Assembly (NCBI GenBank): GCA_003131985.1
Contig: PKWH01000056.1
Location: forward strand, 1-5,389
Direction of reading: 5' to 3'
Length of the DNA: 5,389 nucleotides
DNA from: Acidobacteriota bacterium
GTDB lineage: Bacteria > Acidobacteriota > Terriglobia > Acidiferrales > UBA7541
Shown here piece after piece: positions 4,752 through 5,389 of this stretch; the stretch's first letter is position 1, and each line of letters opens with the position of its first letter. A program made the position numbers and the translations under genes. The notes beneath the pieces were generated by a model. The model was not told the DNA's origin, did no database searches, and saw only the letters and a list, made by a program, of their open reading frames with translations.

Positions 4752-4767
4752 TGGCAGAAAGGAAGCA

Positions 4768-5389
4768 ATGGCGACAGCAAGCCCAGCGATAAAACAAACG
4801 CTAATGCCCAACTGGGGCGAGCGACTTAAAGCGCTCAAGAACATCCCTCCGGTGATGCGATTCGTGTGGGACGCTGCACCGGCGGTAGTAATGTCTACGT
4901 TTTTTTTCCGTCTGGTCGCCGCTCTGATCCCGCTGTCTATCCTGGCCGTCACCAGATTCATCATCGATTCGATCAACCAGCTGCAGAAGTCTCAGACTCC
5001 CCTGCCCCATATATTTTGGTGGATGGTGCTTTTGGAATTCGTACTCGCAGGCGTGGCGACATTTATGGCGCGCATCATCGAGTACTGCGACACCAAGTTG
5101 GCCGATCGATTCACACGACACATCGGCATTCGGCTAATGAAGCACGCGGCGAAACTTGATCTGATGTCGTATGAGGACCCAGTCTTTTACGACAAATTGG
5201 AACGCGCGCGGGTGCAAAGCACGGACCGGGTGCAGATGATTCAAGTGGCCGGGCGCCTGATTCAGGAACTGATCACCACGATCACCCTGGCGGCGGCAAT
5301 TTTTCTGTTCTCAAAATTACTATTGCTGGCGCTGGTGGTGTGCATCGTTCCCGTATTTCTCGGTGAAACTCATTTTGCTTTCATGAATT
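4768..5389 (+). CDS. ABC transporter, exporter-type membrane domain (5' part, cut by window end)
   Basis: The first 207 residues of a longer protein that runs off the window. Hydrophobic segments lie at about 39-63 and 82-103, then the long cytoplasmic helix region, then about 166-183 and 184-199. LDLMSYEDPVFYDKLERAR (130-148) and PVFLGETHF (195-203) match a subfamily of type-1 (homodimeric exporter) ABC membrane domains, so a C-terminal ATP-binding domain with Walker motifs is expected beyond the edge. The substrate cannot be told. The 5' residues 1-35 are soluble, with several aromatic and basic positions. The ATG at 4768 has AAGGA four bases upstream and is preferred over the internal ATG at 4804. 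The gene is divergent from the phosphatase and has its own promoter (4682-4710) and structured leader. Confidence 0.88.
   Translation, partial: MATASPAIKQTLMPNWGERLKALKNIPPVMRFVWDAAPAVVMSTFFFRLVAALIPLSILAVTRFIIDSINQLQKSQTPLPHIFWWMVLLEFVLAGVATFMARIIEYCDTKLADRFTRHIGIRLMKHAAKLDLMSYEDPVFYDKLERARVQSTDRVQMIQVAGRLIQELITTITLAAAIFLFSKLLLLALVVCIVPVFLGETHFAFMN

Larger units (their letters stand above)
4407..4767. other. 361-bp divergent intergenic region rich in palindromes
   Basis: No coding sequence is supported here. The left part should hold the leftward phosphatase promoter and the right part the rightward ABC promoter. Besides the sites listed separately, short perfect dyads include CTCGCGAG (4656-4663), CAGCT-T-AGCTG (4667-4677, just upstream of the ABC -35) and GCAAC-N8-GTTGC (4639-4656). 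The density of dyads is notable, but their sequences differ, so a single shared regulator is not evident. Confidence 0.6.

Noticed and set aside
4704..5159. Open frames of about 90-106 codons on both strands near the right end
   Set aside because: The ABC membrane-domain frame starting at 4768 has a ribosome binding site and family motifs and explains this stretch; the others are its shadows.
1..5389. CRISPR arrays, tRNA or rRNA genes, insertion-sequence ends and attachment sites
   Set aside because: No regularly spaced repeats, cloverleaf or conserved rRNA stretches, transposase motifs or long terminal inverted repeats were seen.

Overview
The window carries seven protein-coding genes and no RNA genes, transposases or CRISPR arrays. 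Mixed base composition, the repertoire (effector Crp/Fnr regulator, BON-domain lipoprotein, YtxH-type protein, haemless bacterioferritin-like protein, SpoIIE-type phosphatase, ABC exporter) and the style of the proteins suggest a soil-type Gram-negative bacterium. Acidobacteriota is my best guess from general familiarity; no marker gene here proves it.

Layout. A Crp/Fnr-family regulator (198-848, +) faces a block of five leftward genes: a double-BON lipoprotein (896-1444), a histone H1-like basic protein (1697-1972), a ferritin-like diiron protein (2031-2519), a YtxH-family membrane-anchored helical protein (2727-3035) and a membrane-anchored PP2C/SpoIIE phosphatase (3207-4406, GTG start). 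A 361-bp divergent intergenic region, rich in short palindromes, separates the phosphatase from the 5' part of an ABC-transporter membrane domain (4768-5389, +, cut by the window edge).

Regulation. Sigma70-like promoters with exact 17-bp spacers can be read upstream of the regulator (123-151), the ferritin gene (2597-2625, minus), the YtxH gene (3121-3149, minus; perfect -10, poor -35) and the ABC gene (4682-4710). A dyad lies in the -35/-10 spacer of the regulator and ferritin promoters, and a third abuts a -10-like element before the phosphatase. The regulator promoter also has a second dyad upstream built from the same CAGACA/TGTCTG half-site, which suggests autoregulation. The ABC leader has a perfect 8-bp stem-loop just before its ribosome binding site.

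How the genes may work together. The leftward block reads like a general-stress set: DNA compaction (H1-like), iron/peroxide handling (ferritin-like), envelope maintenance (BON lipoprotein, YtxH) and a stress-signalling phosphatase, next to a one-component regulator. Most of these genes have their own promoter or a sizeable gap, so this is a neighbourhood rather than a single operon; only ferritin plus H1-like (58-bp gap) look co-transcribed. I saw no clearly new molecular system. The promoter-embedded dyads, the ferritin/H1-like pair and the structured ABC leader are the points most worth testing.
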